Origin: JAXHUA01 sp034189695
Lineage (GTDB): Bacteria; Chloroflexota; Dehalococcoidia; E44-bin15
Assembly: GCA_034189695.1 (NCBI GenBank)
Contig: JAXHUA010000168.1
Coordinates: 1-8,808 of the forward strand
DNA length: 8,808 nucleotides
Direction: 5' to 3'
A program made the position numbers and the translations under genes. Numbering within the stretch: the stretch's first letter is position 1; each line of letters opens with the position of its first letter. Below are positions 7,628-8,808 of the stretch, one piece after another. Below the pieces are notes generated by a model. The model did no database searches. It was not told the DNA's origin and saw only the letters and a program-made list of their open reading frames with translations.

Positions 7628-8808
7628 ATGGAGCGCTACGTATGTGTTCACGGTCATTTCTATCAACCGCCGCGGGAGAACCCCTGGCTTGAGGCGATTG
7701 AGTTACAGGATGCCGCCTACCCGTATCACGACTGGAATGAGCGAATCACGGCGGAATGCTACGAGCCCAATACGGCGTCACGCATTCTGGACGGCCATGG
7801 CTGGATTACGCATATCGCCGACAATTACCGGAAGATCAGCTTCAATTTCGGGCCGACGCTGCTCGCCTGGATGGAATACCAGGCACCCAGAGTGTACCAG
7901 GCAATCATCGAATCTGACAGGCAGAGTGCACAGCTGTTCTCAGGACATGGCTCCGCCCTTGCCCAACCGTATAACCACATGATTATGCCGCTGGCAAACG
8001 GACGCGACAAGTATACCCAGGTGCTGTGGGGCATCCGTGGTTTCGAGCATCGCTTCGGACGCCAACCTGAGGGCATGTGGTTGCCTGAGACAGCCGTCGA
8101 CCTGGAGACCCTGGACATCATGGCCCGGTTGGGGATCCGGTTCACCATACTCGCGGCGCGTCAGGCGAAACGGGCGCGGCCTATCGGAAGTGACCAGTGG
8201 GCCGAGGTGGGAGAACAGATCGACCCGAGCAGGGCGTACCAATTGACCCTGCCGTCGGGCCAGAAGCTCAGCCTCTTCTTCTACGACGAGCAGATAGCCC
8301 GTGCGGTGGCTTTCGAGGGGCTGCTGAGCAGTGGGGAGCAATTCGCCCATCGGTTGGCCGCAGGATTCTCGGACGACCGTGACTGGCCTCAAATCGTGCA
8401 CATCGCCACTGATGGTGAGACCTACGGCCATCACCACCGTCACGGGGATATGGCACTGGCTTACGCGCTGCAGTTCATCGAGTCGAACGACCTGGCACGC
8501 CTCACCAACTATGGGGAGTTCCTGGAGAAGCACCCGCCGACACATGAAGTGGAGATCGTTGAGAACACCTCTTGGAGTTGCGCCCATGGGGTGGAGAGGT
8601 GGCGCCGCGACTGCGGGTGCACCACAGGCCAGCATCCTGGGTGGAACCAGGCGTGGCGACAGCCGCTGCGAGAGGCCCTGGACTGGCTGCGGGACACACT
8701 GGTGCCGATGTATGAGGACAAGGGACGAGAGCTGCTGAAGGACCCGTGGGAAGCACGGGACAGTTACATCGACGTGGTGCTGGACCGGACGCCCGAGAGC
8801 ATCAAGCG
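7628..8808 (+). CDS. Glycoside hydrolase family 57 protein (DUF3536 type), 3' end missing
   Basis: The reading frame is open from the ATG at 7628 to the right edge (393 codons plus two bases, no stop), so only the N-terminal part is seen; relatives are about 800 residues as I recall. GH57 enzymes act on alpha-glucans with retention, for example amylase, 4-alpha-glucanotransferase or branching activity. The activity of this subfamily is not established to my knowledge. The usual GH57 blocks are recognisable: GHFYQPP (9-15), FSGHGSALAQ (104-113), PEGMWLPETAVD (147-158) with probable nucleophile E154, and IATDGETYGHHH (259-270) with probable acid/base D262. A second conserved block, NTSWSCAHGVERW (313-325) then DCGCTTG (328-334), places C318, C329 and C331 close together, perhaps for metal binding or a disulfide. 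There is no signal peptide, so it should be cytoplasmic and act on the same internal glucan as its neighbours. LFFYDEQIARAVAFE (216-230) differs from the LFFYDGPIS form I recall in relatives. The start sits directly after the treZ stop and has the best Shine-Dalgarno sequence in the window, preceded by a small palindrome. The family is very sure; the function is open. Confidence 0.93.
   Translation, partial: MERYVCVHGHFYQPPRENPWLEAIELQDAAYPYHDWNERITAECYEPNTASRILDGHGWITHIADNYRKISFNFGPTLLAWMEYQAPRVYQAIIESDRQSAQLFSGHGSALAQPYNHMIMPLANGRDKYTQVLWGIRGFEHRFGRQPEGMWLPETAVDLETLDIMARLGIRFTILAARQAKRARPIGSDQWAEVGEQIDPSRAYQLTLPSGQKLSLFFYDEQIARAVAFEGLLSSGEQFAHRLAAGFSDDRDWPQIVHIATDGETYGHHHRHGDMALAYALQFIESNDLARLTNYGEFLEKHPPTHEVEIVENTSWSCAHGVERWRRDCGCTTGQHPGWNQAWRQPLREALDWLRDTLVPMYEDKGRELLKDPWEARDSYIDVVLDRTPESIK

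Noticed and set aside
36..8808. A new defence, mobile or biosynthetic system
   Set aside because: Every gene belongs to a known carbohydrate family with intact signatures. No transposase, integrase, repeat array, toxin-antitoxin pair, NRPS/PKS or nuclease gene was seen. The cluster is a trehalose-glycogen operon.

Overview
The window is a dense, single-direction bacterial operon fragment for storage alpha-glucan and trehalose metabolism. Five genes lie on the plus strand with no intergenic space: maltokinase, 4-alpha-glucanotransferase (malQ), glycogen branching enzyme (glgB), malto-oligosyltrehalose trehalohydrolase (treZ) and a family-57 glycoside hydrolase cut off by the right edge. Neighbouring genes overlap by 4, 4 and 17 bases or abut with 0 bases. 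The last four starts each have a clear Shine-Dalgarno sequence, so one polycistronic message with translational coupling is the natural reading. No RNA gene, mobile element, CRISPR array, terminator or convincing promoter was seen, and no gene-free stretch exceeds a few bases.

Base composition is GC-rich (around 60 percent by eye), GTG starts occur, and the Shine-Dalgarno sequences are of the AAGGAGG type, all typical of bacteria. The genes are vertical-looking housekeeping enzymes with intact catalytic residues. The phylum cannot be fixed from this window. Similar gene sets occur in several GC-rich, mostly free-living groups, such as Chloroflexi, Acidobacteria-like and deltaproteobacterial lineages.

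Layout: bases 1-36 may hold the last codons of an upstream gene (trehalose synthase, TreS, is the obvious candidate) or may be the linker of a TreS-maltokinase fusion. Bases 36-1688 are maltokinase, 1685-3811 malQ, 3808-5796 glgB, 5780-7627 treZ, and 7628 to the end the GH57 protein. The GH57 gene has no stop codon in the window and so is easily missed by simple ORF finding.

How they fit together (inference from known family functions): TreZ, with its usual partner TreY (not in the window), would release trehalose from the reducing end of alpha-glucans. TreS would interconvert trehalose and maltose. Maltokinase would turn maltose into maltose-1-phosphate, the donor used by GlgE to extend glucan. 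GlgB would branch that glucan, and MalQ would redistribute short maltodextrins. The GH57 protein probably acts on the same glucans, but its activity is unknown. This is a known type of metabolic cluster rather than a new kind of system. The points worth a second look are the GH57 protein with its cysteine-containing signature, the left-edge fusion question, a hairpin just before the GH57 ribosome binding site, and a few motif substitutions.
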